A stretch of DNA of 64,000 nt from Ailurus styani. Taxonomy: Eukaryota; Chordata; Mammalia; Carnivora; Ailuridae. This document shows positions 33,001 to 43,759 of the stretch, in pieces. The DNA lies in NCBI GenBank assembly GCA_002007465.1, contig LNAC01000001.1, positions 6,032,121 through 6,096,120 on the forward strand, written 5' to 3'. Both the position numbers and the translations under genes were made by a program. The notes below the pieces were generated by a model that had not been told where the DNA came from, ran no database searches, and saw only the letters and a program-made list of their open reading frames with translations. The first letter of the stretch is position 1. Every line of letters begins with the position of its first letter.

Positions 33001-36000
33001 GGGTGACAGTTGAATCCCCCACTGACAGCAAAGTTCTTACAAGAATAAAAGTGACGGTCTCTTGTTGGATGGTCTTAGGACACGGTTAGAAGGTGGAGGT
33101 GGGTCAGTCACGTCTCCTCCACATTGAGGAGGCACCCAGGATGGAAAGCTGAAGCCAGCCACTCCACACCACTCTTACTCAGGCTGCGACTGACAGGGAT
33201 CAGGCAGACGAACGATCCCGGCACTCCGTAGCTGTTCTCCAGGCAGGCCGGGCCTCACCACCCAGCTCTCATGGCGCCCGGGCACGGTGGGGAGGCCTCA
33301 GGGTAGTTATCTAAGGTGGGGCCTCTTTACACAAGATCAGAATATGCCTCCCCGCATTCCGGTCAGGGCACGCGCTAGCCTCCCCAGGGCCCAGAGCACA
33401 CAGCCCACAGGAGGTCACAGCACAAGCACGAACAAGATGGAGTCAGTGTAGTCAGCATGCCTACAGACACTAATCTGTGGGAGAGAACACGTGTTTGGTG
33501 AAAGTGGCCTGCCTTTCCCATTGCTCTAATAAAAGAAAACTACTGGCGGTGCTATTCTCTTCACTTTGACATTTCGTGCCATGAGGTTTAGTAACAGGGA
33601 TGCTGGTGACCTATCTGACGGTTCCAGAACCTCAGTGCAGTACTGGTGGGAAAAGCCAGATCCTGGTGTTTAGGAGGAGGAGGTAGAGGCTGTGAATGAC
33701 AACTTCTTCAAGACTTGCAGCTTCGACAACAAAGGAGATGGCTAAAGCCGAGGCAGTGAGCGCCAGCATCAGACGGAAGGGCCGCTTCTTTGGTACCACG
33801 ACACAGACGGTGTGGCCGGGAGGAGACCACATGTGGGTGCCGTCACTCCAGCACTCAGAGCATTGTGCACTCAGCAACTCCTGCTGCTTCCAAACCACAG
33901 CGCAAAGCAGGGACCAGGACACCCTCGTTTCCAGGGATGGACACGGAAACGGACCAAGGTCGCCGTGGCAGATTCTATTTTCCACAGAACGGCTGCCGCA
34001 GCTCCAGCACCACGTTCTGACAAAGGACCTTGGCCCCCCTCCCTCCGAGTGGGGGGGTCTGTGCACCCTCCCTCCAGTCTGTGCAGACCTTCACGTCTGA
34101 TTATGAGGACAGCAGAAATAGAATGCTGTGCACTTGTGCCCGGTTCTTTGGGGCTGCTTGCTCCTGGAACCGAGCCACTGTGTAGAGGGGCCTGCCCTGC
34201 GGAGGAACAGAGCCCCTGGCCCACAGTCCCAGCGGGGCTGCCGGTGGACAGCTAGCACCAACCTGCAGGTCACGCGAGTAAGCCATCTTGAAAGTGAAGC
34301 CGCTGGCCACTCTCCCCCCCAGTGACCCTCTCTAGCTAATGTGACATGGAGCAGACAGGAGCTGTCCTCACTGAACTCTGTCCAAAAGAGCCAAAGAGGT
34401 GACGGTTGTTATTCTATAACACTAATCTGTGGGCAGTAGGCGACGAAAGAAAACCAACAGCAACATCGGGGCGGCAGGGGCAGGACTCACCCTCCTGCTG
34501 TGCCTCCTCCAAAAGCTCCTTCCAGTGCTTGATGCCACTCCCTTCCAAGTTGCATCCCCCCACCCCCAGTGTGACTCCTTTGCTGACTCGGCCATTGACT
34601 TACTCCTCCAAGTGATGGTGCTATCAGCAGAGTCCGTCCCCAACCTCCCTGGGTAACCGTCCACCTGCTGAGACCGCCAACTCTCCAGCCGCTGCTCACA
34701 CCTCCCATGCATGTATCACAGCCAAATCAAACTCAACACATGCACACCCACACCCACATTCCCTCCTGACCTTCTCTTTCTCCGTATTTGCAATCCTGGT
34801 TGCTGGAGCCAGACACGTGGGAAGCACCTTTGATTCCTTTCCCCTCACTCGACCAGTCACTCACTAAGCCCCATCATACCTCATCTCCCAAATATCGACC
34901 TTCTCTCGTTATCCGCTGCCAGTCCCAGGATTCCTGCATTCAGTAATCTTGGAAACTATTGGAATGGCTTTCTAACCAGTCCCCCTTCCTCCAGTAACAC
35001 CTCTTTCCAATTTGAGCTCCTGGCCCACCAGCTAAACATCAGGAGGATCTTAACAGGACAAAAAAATAATTTGATCAGAACAAACATAACTATCCTACTT
35101 ACCTTTATCACACTCCCAATATGGTTCTGTTGAATTAAGAGATCAGTTAGTTCTGCAGTGTTCACAGGAGTCTTTAGGAAAAGCTAAGGAGAAAAAAAAC
35201 AAAAAAACTTATTTTAAATGAAGATCAAAGCCTAATTTTTAATAAAACCTCCAATATCCATACTCAAATAATGAAATACCAATGATGAAAGACAACTCAG
35301 AGGAGCAATCCCAGGAGGAAATGAAAAGCCCAGGAGAATCAAAGCTAAAGGCACTGAAACTGAAGAGGCAGTCAGTGGTAATATAGGACGCGTGGGGGAG
35401 AGGAGGATGGACAAGATGCCAAAGAATTTGGTGACTGGACACTGGAGGCTATGAAGGGTAAAACCAAAGCCACCGTACATGGGGTAATAATAAGGACGGT
35501 GTAGAGGCCGCAAACCCAGATTTTGGAGCACCAGCTGGTGCGCTCAGCAATAGGATTATGGAAGAATTCTTCTGCCCCACAAAGTTTGGACGTAAGAGAA
35601 AACAGCAGAGTAGCTCAAATAATTAGCACATGAAAAGGAAGGTATTTTAGGACACAAGGCATTTATTAACACATGAATCGGAGGCTCAAATGGGAGTTAT
35701 CCTTAGATGAAAAGAGAAACAATCCCTCCTTCTCTGCAGGGTAGAATATAAGAATGGGAATTCTAATATAAAGAATAAAATTTGACATAGCCTGTGTTGA
35801 ATGGCCTGGATTTTCTTGGAAGAGCAGATCTGTGTGTAGGGTGTAAAAGACCGTACCTGCTGTAGTAACTTCCTAATTCCGTCATAATCCTTATCAGAGA
35901 TGGAATAAGCTTCAAATTCAACATTCACTTCCTGTAAATAATGATGTGGGAAACAAAGGCAGAAATAAAATTATTAAGTTTCCTTACTACCTACAGCTTA

Positions 36001-39000
36001 CTGATTAAGCCCTTGAAACAGGCAGAGTGACATTCCTCTAAGGACTCAACTACCTTAATATTCGTACTTTGCTAAGAGCACCAGGCAATCTTAGCCCAAC
36101 CCCCAGGATCCTGTGAGTCTACTTTAACATATAAAAATTCCTTTGGAAACTTCCTTTATCTCTATCCTCCCCTCCAAGATACATGTCGGGCAATCGCATA
36201 TGACCCACCGATATACATCTGAAGGGTCTCCTGACTCAGGTTTTCCTAAACAGTAATAAATGACCTTTTCCCAACAACAGCTAGCACCCTCAAGGTCCTG
36301 GAAACCTTGCTTCCAAAATTCCTTAGACTTACACTATCCCTAACCCCCTCCCAACTTGAAAGTATATAATGGGCCATTCCTCATGACCTCTTTCTGCCCA
36401 CGGGTCCTGTCTCCGTGCTTTAATAAAACCACCTTTTTGCACTAAAGATATCTCAAGAATTCTTTCTTGGCCGTGGGTTTCGAACCCTGTCTTTCCTACA
36501 TCAAATAATACATAAAATTGGTCATCACACAAAACTTCCTAAGATAATTCAGGCATTATTTTCTACTTTGCAGACTTTCCTTTTCCCTCTACCTCCACTC
36601 TTTCTGTCTCTATCTACAGAACATGCCAGGAAAAGGACATGAAGAAAATGTTATCTGAAGAACTGTCTAGGCTTCAAAAAGGCAAAAATATTGCCAAGAT
36701 TGCCATCTGTACAGGTTACAAAGCATCTTCATGCCATCTCCTCATTTGACACAAAAAAACTCAGATTGATCTAATTTCAGTGTAGAGCAAGTCTGCTCTG
36801 GATGAAACAGTCACAGCAGCCACAAAGAAGAAATCATTTACCTGACTGCAATAAAGATGAGCAAAGAGCAAAATCACTTCCAAAGTCCCCCGCACTGCCT
36901 AGCGCTTGATTCAGCCCATGCGCCTGAGGCTACACTTCATTCACTTGACAAATACTGAGAACCACCATGTACCAAGCACTGTGCCAGGCACTGGCGATGA
37001 AAAGGTAAGCAAAGCGGACATGAATGGTCCTGACCTCATGGAGCTTACAGTTTGGGGCAAAGCGGACATGAATGGTCCTGACCTCATGGAGCTTACAGTT
37101 TGGGGGGAACACAGACTTTAAGGAAACGTTCATGAGATAAATGTAAAGTTTCAAGTACACATGCTAGAAACACACAGGTACATGGCGCTATAACTTGAAA
37201 ACAGGTAAGAAAGTCAGGAAAGTCTTCCCTTAGAGAAGTAACACTTGAGCTAGGAGTGAGGATGAGTTCCTGGCACAGACAACAGCACATACTAAGGCCC
37301 TGAGGCAGGATGAAATAATGGTTATTGAGTATATGAGATTCTATGAAGCTGTGTGCAGCTCGGCTCCTTGATCTCTCTGCAAAACAATAACAGAATCTAG
37401 CCTGCGATACCACTTAAGTGCCCCATAAATAAAGGACTGCTGCTTCACACCAAAAACAAAACCTTAGAGGCTTAAAAGCACTACACAAGATCAGTCCTAA
37501 ATCATACCCTGGTTTAAGTGACACACACTTATTTGGGGGTTCTGATAAAATAGTGTATTCACACCTATGTCCAAGTTTAGCAGGTTCTGGAATTTGGGTC
37601 TCAGCTGAGGAAGGCCACAGAGGACAATCACACCTACTTGTGCCTTGTCATCCTGACTGTGCATACATTTAAGCATTCCTTAGCTGTGAAAATTTGCCAG
37701 GGGCTGGATATCAAGGTGAGTTTATAAACTTCAAATCCTGACTCCCAGGGTAGGCTCAGCCAGATCATGCGAGCAGCAGAGCCCAGGTGAGAGGGCGTGT
37801 TCCAAACAGGGTCAAACTAAACCACGTAACAAATCGCCACCATTCAGGTACTGAATGCATTCCTTAAAAAGAAATATATTCTTTAAACAATGCTCTTCTA
37901 TAATTTTTTTTAAAGATTTTATTTATTCATTTGACACACAGAGAGAGATTACAAGTAGGCAGTGAGGCAGGCAGGGAGAGAGGGGGAAGCAGGCTCCCTG
38001 CTGAGCAGAGAGCCCAATGTGGGCCTCGATTCCAGGACCCTGGGATCATGACCTGAGCCGGAGGCAGTGGCTTTAACCCACTGAGCCACCCAGGCGGCCT
38101 AAACAATGCTCTTCTAAACAGATGTCTCCGACCTCTGTCCCAGGCTATGATGGCACCGCCATTGCAGGAGGTACCAAATGGGCCATCTGCCGTGCAGCAC
38201 CCCTTTCCCTGGGAATGAACTCTCCATCCCCGTGGTTTAGGGGAAACAGCCATCTTTGTGAAACAGAGCGCTGCCACTCTGTCCCAAGTGGAAGAATTTA
38301 GAATTAAGACTAAATGTGGAATCTCACCTGCTTGCTCTTTTGAGGGACAAATCTCGGAAGCTGTTGGTATTTTCCATTCTCTGCTATGTGGAGAAGAAAC
38401 AGAAAAATAACCAAATATTTTGAATGGAACAAAGAGCAGTAGCGCAGAGAAGAAAAATGTAAAGACGTCTGAGGTTCTCCACAGCATTCCAGGCTCAGGG
38501 ACTCAGCCTCTTCCTGAGGCCCTGCCACTTCCTGCCCTTGGAGGTCCAAGGTACCCTTGCATCCTTACCGCGAACTCCCCTTCCTCTGAAGCTCCCCTCC
38601 AAGGGTTTCCATTAAGCACCAGCAAGAGTCCTAACCACTTGGCCACAGAACTTAACATGCCTAGTGCTTTTCTTATATTTTCAGTACCCTGACCTATTTC
38701 TTGAAGTTCTCATATCCACTTTCTATCACCTCTCTGCTAGCTGCCCCAAAGCCAGTCACCCTGTTTTTAAATCAGGCTTAAAGCAGGTGTGCATGCGCGC
38801 ACATACACACACTTCCTTCCTTACATACAGAGCAGATCGAAGGCAGATTCTGAATCTCAAATATAATTCTCATGGATTTACTCATCATAGTAATGACCTG
38901 TGGATGAGTGAACATCTCAGAAACGAAAAGCCCCCTTCAAATGAATAAAGGCATCAAGATCCACCAAGTGTAGGGAACTGCCCTGAAAGCCGTAAGAATT

Positions 39001-41180
39001 TCTTCAGTCAAAAAAGTAATACATTTCACTGGTAAACACTACAAGAGAGCACAGGGATTAGAGTTGGAAGTCTTATTACCCACCTCCCAACTCCTACTCG
39101 TCAGAGGTTACTATCAGTAGTTAATCTTTCAAGGGGTTTTCGACACATAATCAAATTTATTTCCTGTTTCTTCTTTACCCTACAGAGACCACACTACACA
39201 GGCCATCTTCACTTAACTTGCTGTGTATCCTCCGTCTTAAATGGGGATAACTCCTAATTTCAGAGGGCTGATGTAAGTATTAAATGAGTTAATACAATGT
39301 GCACAGAGCCTGGAAACACGATTATTATTATGACTGAAGAATAAATTCTTTCCAGTCCAATTACTGTATCAGGGGATGTACACACTTTAAATTTTGACAG
39401 ATACTGTCAAATTGCCCTCCGAAGACACTGCAACAAATTATACTCCCAACAGTATACACAAGTGCCTGTTTTCTTACACTACAGTCAACGACCATCCTCA
39501 CACTAATTTTTAATCACTGGAGCATGACAGCCTATCCATGTCTATGAAAGCACTGATTTCTATAACCCAAAATTAGCAAAACAGCCAATTAAAGTTCTAA
39601 GTGAAAAAAAGTGAGACCACATTCAAGACAAGGGGCCAAAGTAAAGGGCTGATTTCTAATGGAAAGTTCCGTTCACCAGAAGATTTATCATATACCCATG
39701 CCAGTTTGAGCCCTAATCCTGACTCAAGTTTCTTTCTGATTTGACTTCCCATCAGTTTCTCTTGCTTATTCTGTTGTGGCCACACTAGCTACCTTTCTGT
39801 CCATTAACAAGGAGGTCTTCGGATTTTCTGGTAAATGAAATGAAAAGTCAGTGGAGTGTTCTGAACAGGGAAGAGAACAGACCTACATTTTAAAAAGACC
39901 TCTCTGGAGGCGCCTGGCTGGCTCAGTAGGAAGAGCATGTGACTCTTGATTGTGAGTGTGAGCCCCACAATGGCCTTAAAAATTACTAAAAAATAAAAAA
40001 TAAATAAAAAAATAAAAAATTACTAAAAAATAAATAAGCTTCAGAGGATGTTACTTAGCCTTCCTAATATCGTATAATAAAGATCTCTCTGGCTGTGGGT
40101 GTAGAGATGGTACAGGAACAAGAACGGAAGGAAACAAGCCAGTGAAATTCCTACAAGAGCCCAGTCAGGCGATGATGGAAGCAGGTACTGAGACTATTGG
40201 AGAATCAATGATGAAAAGTGCGTACGAAAGTAGAGCTAACAGATCTACTGATGGACTGTGGGATATGAGATGCACAAAGGGAAGAATTAAATTACCGGGT
40301 TTGGGGTTTGAGCAACTTGGCGAACACGGGAACCATTTAGAGAAATGGCAAAGATTAGGAGCTGGCGCACGAATTACAAATTCTGCTTTGGACCCATTAA
40401 GTTTTAGGGACCTACTGGGCATACAGTGCTCTTAAGGATCATTCAGTCCTGATAACTCATTCAACAAATATTAAGTACCTGTAATGCCAAGCCGTATGGC
40501 AGGAGGTATCCTGGAAAAAAGGAACCCGGTCTGTAAGAACCCATCACCAGGATCGGTGAGTGAGGCAGGGTCAGGTGCCCGGAGGCAGAAGATGCAGCTT
40601 AACGGATCTAAGGCAGGACGAAGAGCGTCGGAGAGACTCGCGATGAAGCCGACGGAAGGCCTTCCAGAAACGGAGAGAGGGCCGCTGTGAGGCAGGCAGG
40701 CGACAGGAGCCTGGCTGCAGGCAGGCAGAGAACGAATCGCAGGCCCCTGTTACACGGATTCGGGGCTTTGGCCGAAGCACTACAGGGCGCCGAACCGGCG
40801 GGGCCGGCCTTCTCATAACAATTCCTGCGGCTGCGATGTCTAAGAGACTCAAGCGGACCCCGAGCAGGGCACTTTTACCGTCTCCGGTTTCTGCCTACAG
40901 ACCCTCCGGTACCGGCAGTCGCTCCTCCCAGCAGCTCACACAGTCACACGGCCTTGGCGGCCACAAACCTCTTTCCCACATAAACCCAACTGGGGCCGCG
41001 TGGGCTTCTCACCTCGTGGACGCTCTCGTCGTCTTCGTCCTCTTCTTCGTCACTGTCTTCTTCGTCTTCGTCCTCATCGTCCTCTTCATCTTCGTCTTCT
41101 TCCTCGTCACGCTGGGCCGGGACGGCGGGGGGCTGCGGGGCCCCACCACCCACCGCACGCCGCTTAGGCCTGGACGCCAT
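26883..41180 (-). CDS. BCCIP: BCCIP, BRCA2 and CDKN1A-interacting protein, 7 coding exons (complete)
   Basis: Nuclear and centrosomal BCP1-family protein. In human it binds BRCA2 and p21 (CDKN1A); yeast Bcp1 is a chaperone for ribosomal protein uL14 in 60S assembly. Minus-strand coding exons in transcript order: 41180-41013, 35931-35857, 35183-35103, 31103-31014, 30103-29916, 28433-28259, 27053-26883. They join in phase to 315 residues (human beta form 314). Domains: basic N-terminal RPKRR patch, a very acidic D/E stretch (residues ~25-53), then the conserved BCP1 fold. Only the beta-type last exon is visible; the human alpha C-terminus has no candidate I can recognise. Identity rests on exon-by-exon match to the human protein from memory. 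Confidence 0.97.
27054..28258 (-). other. BCCIP: BCCIP last intron, 1.2 kb
   Basis: Contains a MIR-like piece (27325-27430) and a 5'-truncated Can-SINE (27471-27648). No alternative terminal exon like the human alpha form is recognisable. Confidence 0.75.
27471..27648 (+). repeat. Can-SINE, 5'-truncated
   Basis: Begins within the head at GCATCTGACTTCAGCTCAGG, then normal CT-rich body and AAATAAATCTTTAAAA tail. Confidence 0.85.
28259..28433 (-). CDS. BCCIP: BCCIP coding exon 6
   Basis: 175 bp reading KELAEAHKTNKPCGKC, FYLLISKTFVEAGKNN, a lysine-rich loop (SKKKGNNQEKEE), and LMFANAEEEFFYE. The first base completes a split Gln codon. Donor GTAAGA on the minus strand from 28258. Confidence 0.97.
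28434..29915 (-). other. BCCIP: BCCIP intron, 1.5 kb
   Basis: Contains a truncated Can-SINE at 29391-29482. Otherwise no feature recognised. Confidence 0.8.
29391..29482 (+). repeat. Can-SINE, internally deleted
   Basis: Head GGGCACCTTGGTGGCTCAGT followed after 70 bp directly by an A-rich tail; the CT-rich middle is missing. Confidence 0.8.
29916..30103 (-). CDS. BCCIP: BCCIP coding exon 5
   Basis: 188 bp reading GTQCAEQIKELILSSCEKNC, then LVEQLDTHLNDTSKPVGFLL and SERFINVPPQIALPMYQQL. It ends with two bases of a Gln codon. Acceptor CCTAG at 30108-30104, donor GTAAGA at 29915-29910. Confidence 0.97.
30104..31013 (-). other. BCCIP: BCCIP intron, 0.9 kb
   Basis: Contains one Can-SINE (30712-30870), oriented antisense to BCCIP. 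Nothing else recognised. Confidence 0.8.
30712..30870 (+). repeat. Can-SINE
   Basis: Head GGTCGCCTGGGGGGTTCAGT, CT-rich middle, AAATAAAACCTTAAAA tail. Imperfect flanking repeat AAGATTATAGT / AAGATTACAGT. Confidence 0.88.
31014..31103 (-). CDS. BCCIP: BCCIP coding exon 4
   Basis: 90 bp, 30 codons, phase 0 both ends: QTDVSEDSDDDVDEDEIFGF then ISLLNLTERK. A second short acidic patch precedes the conserved FGFISLLNLTERK block. The donor is GTTGGT, a weak match to GTRAGT. Confidence 0.96.
31104..35102 (-). other. BCCIP: BCCIP intron, 4.0 kb
   Basis: GC-richer intron with one short Can-SINE (32381-32485). Several overlapping open frames of 100-216 codons (31408-34255) carry no recognisable domain and are read as chance frames. 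Confidence 0.75.
32381..32485 (+). repeat. Can-SINE, short form
   Basis: Head GGGGCACCTGGTTGGCTCAG, GTTGTGAGTTGCGTTGGGCA middle and a GAAAA-rich tail. Confidence 0.82.
35103..35183 (-). CDS. BCCIP: BCCIP coding exon 3
   Basis: 81 bp, 27 codons, phase 0 both ends: LFLKTPVNTAELTDLLIQQN then HIGSVIK. Acceptor TCCTTAG, donor GTAAGT. Nearly identical to human. Confidence 0.97.
35184..35856 (-). other. BCCIP: BCCIP intron, 673 bp
   Basis: AT-rich intron with canonical ends; no repeat recognised. Confidence 0.8.
35857..35931 (-). CDS. BCCIP: BCCIP coding exon 2
   Basis: 75 bp, 25 codons, phase 0 both ends: EVNVEFEAYSISDKDYDGIR then KLLQQ. Acceptor TTTACAG at 35938-35932, donor GTACGG at 35856. 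It links the acidic N-terminus to the folded domain. Confidence 0.97.
36050..36500 (+). mobile_element. Endogenous-retrovirus-type solo LTR (left limit approximate)
   Basis: Carries a TATA-like TATATAA (36363-36369), an AATAAA poly(A) signal about 55 bp downstream (36422-36427) and ends in CTACA at 36500, as expected for the CA end of an LTR. The region resembles a gammaretrovirus-like carnivore LTR. No gag, pol or env frame is next to it, so it is read as a solo LTR. Its start and the short flanking duplication could not be fixed. Confidence 0.6.
37009..37104. repeat. 48-bp tandem duplication
   Basis: Two exact copies of a 48-bp unit (GCAAAGCGGACATGAATGGT... to TTTGGG), 37009-37056 and 37057-37104. 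It lies in sequence like an old dispersed mammalian repeat (CAAGCACTGTGCCAGGCACT just upstream). Confidence 0.93.
37901..38099 (-). repeat. Can-SINE, full length, antisense
   Basis: Flanked by an exact 17-bp duplication TAAACAATGCTCTTCTA (37884-37900 and 38100-38116), so a fairly recent insertion. Confidence 0.93.
39000..39530 (+). repeat. L1-like 3' fragments with a MIR-like piece
   Basis: The stretch with TTTTGACAGATACTGTCAAA, TTGCCCTCCGAAGA and ACTCCCAACAGTATACA follows the L1M 3'-UTR pattern. Around 39225-39340 the sequence is MIR-like (TTAAATGGGGATAACTCC). Limits approximate. Confidence 0.55.
39909..40040 (+). repeat. Can-SINE, short form
   Basis: Head GGCGCCTGGCTGGCTCAGTA, then GAGCCCCACAATGG and a long (A/T)-rich AAATAAA tail. 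Confidence 0.82.
41013..41180 (-). CDS. BCCIP: BCCIP coding exon 1 with start codon and acidic tract
   Basis: 168 bp, 56 codons. The ATG (41180-41178) sits in a good Kozak context (AACATGG) and matches human MASRSKRRAV closely (MASRPKRRAV here). Residues 25-54 are almost all Asp/Glu, encoded by a GAA/GAC/GAG-type imperfect trinucleotide run at about 41020-41108. Ends SVHE before donor GTGAG at 41012. Confidence 0.97.
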
Positions 41181-41587
41181 GTTGCCGCCTCACTGCGCCG
41201 GCGCAACTCCCACGAGCCCGCCCTTCCGGACCCACCCACACAAGCCGAGGCGGGGGAGAGACGAGGGACATCCTCGCCGCTGAGTCGGCCTCAGTCCCAG
41301 GGCCCATGATGGATTCCACGGCCGTGATGCCTAGGAGTCAACTCCAGTTTGAGGTCCCATGTTGGCATTTTCTTCCTCCTCTCCATCCTCCCTCGCTCCT
41401 ACCAACGCTCCCCCTCCCCTTCGCTCAGTGGTTCGATCCATCGCGGCCCGCCCTCCCCGGGCCTGGGTGTCTGTGCGCATGCGCGCGCTCCAGCTGGGAG
41501 CTGCTCGGGCCCCGGGACCCCGGGCCGCGTCGGTGCAGAGGCCGCGTGGCTGCGCGCGGCCGTCTCCATGGCAGCAGAGACCACGTG
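41181..41587. promoter_or_regulatory. BCCIP/UROS bidirectional CpG-island promoter
   Basis: CpG-dense and TATA-less, between the BCCIP ATG (41180, minus) and the presumed UROS first exon (plus). Visible motifs: NRF1-type palindromes TGCGCCGGCGCA (41194-41205) and GCGCATGCGC (41475-41484), an ETS/GABP core CTTCCGG (41223-41229), an E-box CACGTG (41582-41587), and a YY1-like AACATGGCG overlapping the BCCIP start codon. These are typical of head-to-head housekeeping gene pairs. Function is inferred from position and motifs. Confidence 0.75.
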
Positions 41588-41733
41588 GTGAGGGGGCCGC
41601 CCACCCGGCTCCTCTCTCCGGTCGCTGCATCCCAGGCTCATCCGCACCTGAGATCCCGCCCCCGACAGGGCGCCCTCCGAGCGCTGGGCAGTGTCCCAGC
41701 GCCTAGCCTTTCGGGCCCCCGCAGCCCGGCGAG
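41450..41733 (+). other. UROS: Probable UROS untranslated first exon (limits not resolved)
   Basis: The coding sequence starts at 50525 in an exon with an acceptor at 50508-50509, so an upstream noncoding exon is needed. Two donors lie in the CpG island on the plus strand: GTGAGG at 41588 and GTAGGT at 41734. I cannot decide between them or place the start site without transcript data. Confidence 0.45.
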
Positions 41734-42794
41734 GTAGGTGTCGCCGCCCACGGTGCCGACGATGACACTGGTCGCGCGAGGCCTGCCTGCGACGCTAGCC
41801 TGCAGGGCCGGGCGCAGGCCCGCCAGCACCGTCGGTGGCACGGCCTGGTCCGCGGCTGGATGAACCTCATCCGAAGCCCTGCCCCCAGCCGACGCTCTCT
41901 AAGCGCCTTTTTTGACCTGATCCTTTCTTTAACGTAGGGATTAACCTCAAATGCTTCAGGTCCATTGGAGAAATCTGAACCGCAGAGCAGAGCCTTCCTT
42001 CTTGGAGAGAACAGAGTGGAGGGGACTGTGGTCAGCTAGACAGTGTGTACTCTGCTGCTGCAGCCACTTGTGGCGGAGGGGACATGCTGGCCCAGGGCCG
42101 TCAGGTCTTTACACTTGGAGGGAACCTGGAGTCCTGAGTTCTACAGGATCGATCCTGATTTTTGACACCTGTGCCAAATAAAATTCAGTCCCCAGTCAGG
42201 TTTATCCCACGGGCTACCAGGATGCAGCTATTCATTGTAAAGACTATCTGGAAAGAAAGTCCTTAATTAAAGAAGACATCAGCTATCTAAGAAGGAGGTC
42301 TATGGTTTAACTTTTTTTCCCTCTGTAAAATGAGAAAAGTGGGTTGGAAACCTCTAATTCTAAAAATGGAAGGAGCTGCCCCTTGTAGTGAGGTGGCTGC
42401 TGCCGGGAGGTTTCAGCAGGAGCCTGATAAGCTTCGTGATCCTTGAGCAGCAGGAAATGTAATCAGGGTAAGGTAAGGGCCCCTGGAGCCCCCATGATTG
42501 TGTTCTGTGGGTTCCGTCCTTCCTGAGAGTCTCTGCTACCAGGCCACAGCCTGGATGTTGATAAACATGCACATCAGGGATTCACATCTGATGGGGTAGC
42601 TTAAAATGCCCCCTTTCGGTCCCACAATTATGTAAAAATATTTCCTGTAATGTGCAAGACAGGAAGCTGTTAAAAATAAAAGAAGAGGTATCATAAGGCT
42701 AAAATTAGAAAAAAGACTCAAATGCACAGGGCCAACCTATCAACAGAGTTGCACTCAGACATCATGGATAATCTTTTCCGTTTCTTTATACTTT

Positions 42795-43400
42795 TTTATA
42801 GTAAAACAAACAACAAAATTTACCATGTTAATCATTTCTAAGTAAACAGTTTAGTGGCATCAGGTATATTCACTTTGCTGTGAAACAGCCACCACCATCC
42901 ATCCCCAGTCGTTCATCTTGCAAAATGAAAATTCCATTAAACAGTAACTCCCCATTTACTCCTCGCCCAGTCCCCTGAAACCATGATTCTGTTTTCTGTC
43001 TCTATGAATTTGACGACTCTAGGTGAATCCTGTATTTGTTCTACAATTCCTTATTTCACTTAGCATAAATGCCTCAAGGTTCATCCATGTTGTAGCATGT
43101 GTCAGAATTTACTTTTTAAGGCTGAATGATATTCCATTTACATATATATCACATTTTGTCTACCTGTTTGTCCATTGGTGGACACTTGGGTTGCTTTTAC
43201 CTTTTGACTATTATGAATAACCCTGCCGTGAACTTGAACTTGGATGTACAAATACCTGTTTAAGTGTCTGCTTTTAAGTTTTTGGGTGTGTATACCTAGA
43301 AGTGGAAGTGTTGGATCATATAGTAATTCGTTCTGTGTTAGCTGTTTTTTGAAGGACTGTACTTTTTTTCAGTTTGCAGATTTTCTGGGGAGCATGTATT
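42795..43400 (+). repeat. L1 (L1M-type) 3' UTR fragment
   Basis: Clear blocks of the old L1 3' region: ACAAAATTTACCATGTTAAT, GAATTTGACGACTCTAGGTG, GGTTCATCCATGTTGTAGCA, CTGAATGATATTCCATTTAC, GAAGTGTTGGATCATATAGT. Confidence 0.85.
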
Positions 43401-43559
43401 GCTTTGAGGAAAGATCAGGGGAAAAGCCTTACTTTGTGTCCTCAGACTAGCTCCCAGTGTTGAGCGAATGGTCAGAGTGTGGAGTAGCACCGAGTATCTT
43501 ACAGGAGCTGAGAAGTGGTGGGAGTGCTTAGTGAATGGGCACGGCTTCAGACGGGGATT

Positions 43560-43750
43560 AAATCCTACCCCTGCCACTCAGTGTGCTGTGTGACTTTGGG
43601 CACATCACTCAGCCCTTCGGAGTTTTGGTTTCCACTTCTGTGAAATAAGGATAGAAATACCTACCCTTGCTGGTTTAAATGAGGATTGAGAGCCTGAAAC
43701 GTAAAATGCTTAGCCCCATAAATAGCACAGAGTAAGTGCTCACTAAAAGG
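43560..43750 (-). repeat. MIR fragment
   Basis: GTGTGACTTTGGGCACATCA, CACTTCTGTGAAATAAGGAT, AAATGAGGATTGAGAGCCTG and AGAGTAAGTGCTCACTAAA follow the MIR core in reverse in the right order. Confidence 0.75.
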
Positions 43751-43759
43751 GCAGTTCTT

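Larger units (their letters stand above)
35932..41012 (-). other. BCCIP: BCCIP first intron, 5.1 kb
   Basis: Contains an endogenous-retrovirus-type LTR (36050-36500), a 48-bp tandem duplication (37009-37104), two Can-SINEs, and L1- and MIR-like sequence at 39000-39530. CpG content rises after about 40550 toward the promoter island. Confidence 0.8.

Noticed and set aside
31408..34255. Cluster of 100-216-codon open frames in a BCCIP intron
   Set aside because: Frames overlap on both strands and none shows a recognisable motif. GC-rich intron explains the lack of stops.
40836..41309. 157-codon plus-strand frame over the BCCIP first exon
   Set aside because: It is the antisense shadow of the GAA/GAC-rich acidic tract, giving an artificial Val/Phe-rich stretch that looks like a membrane segment.
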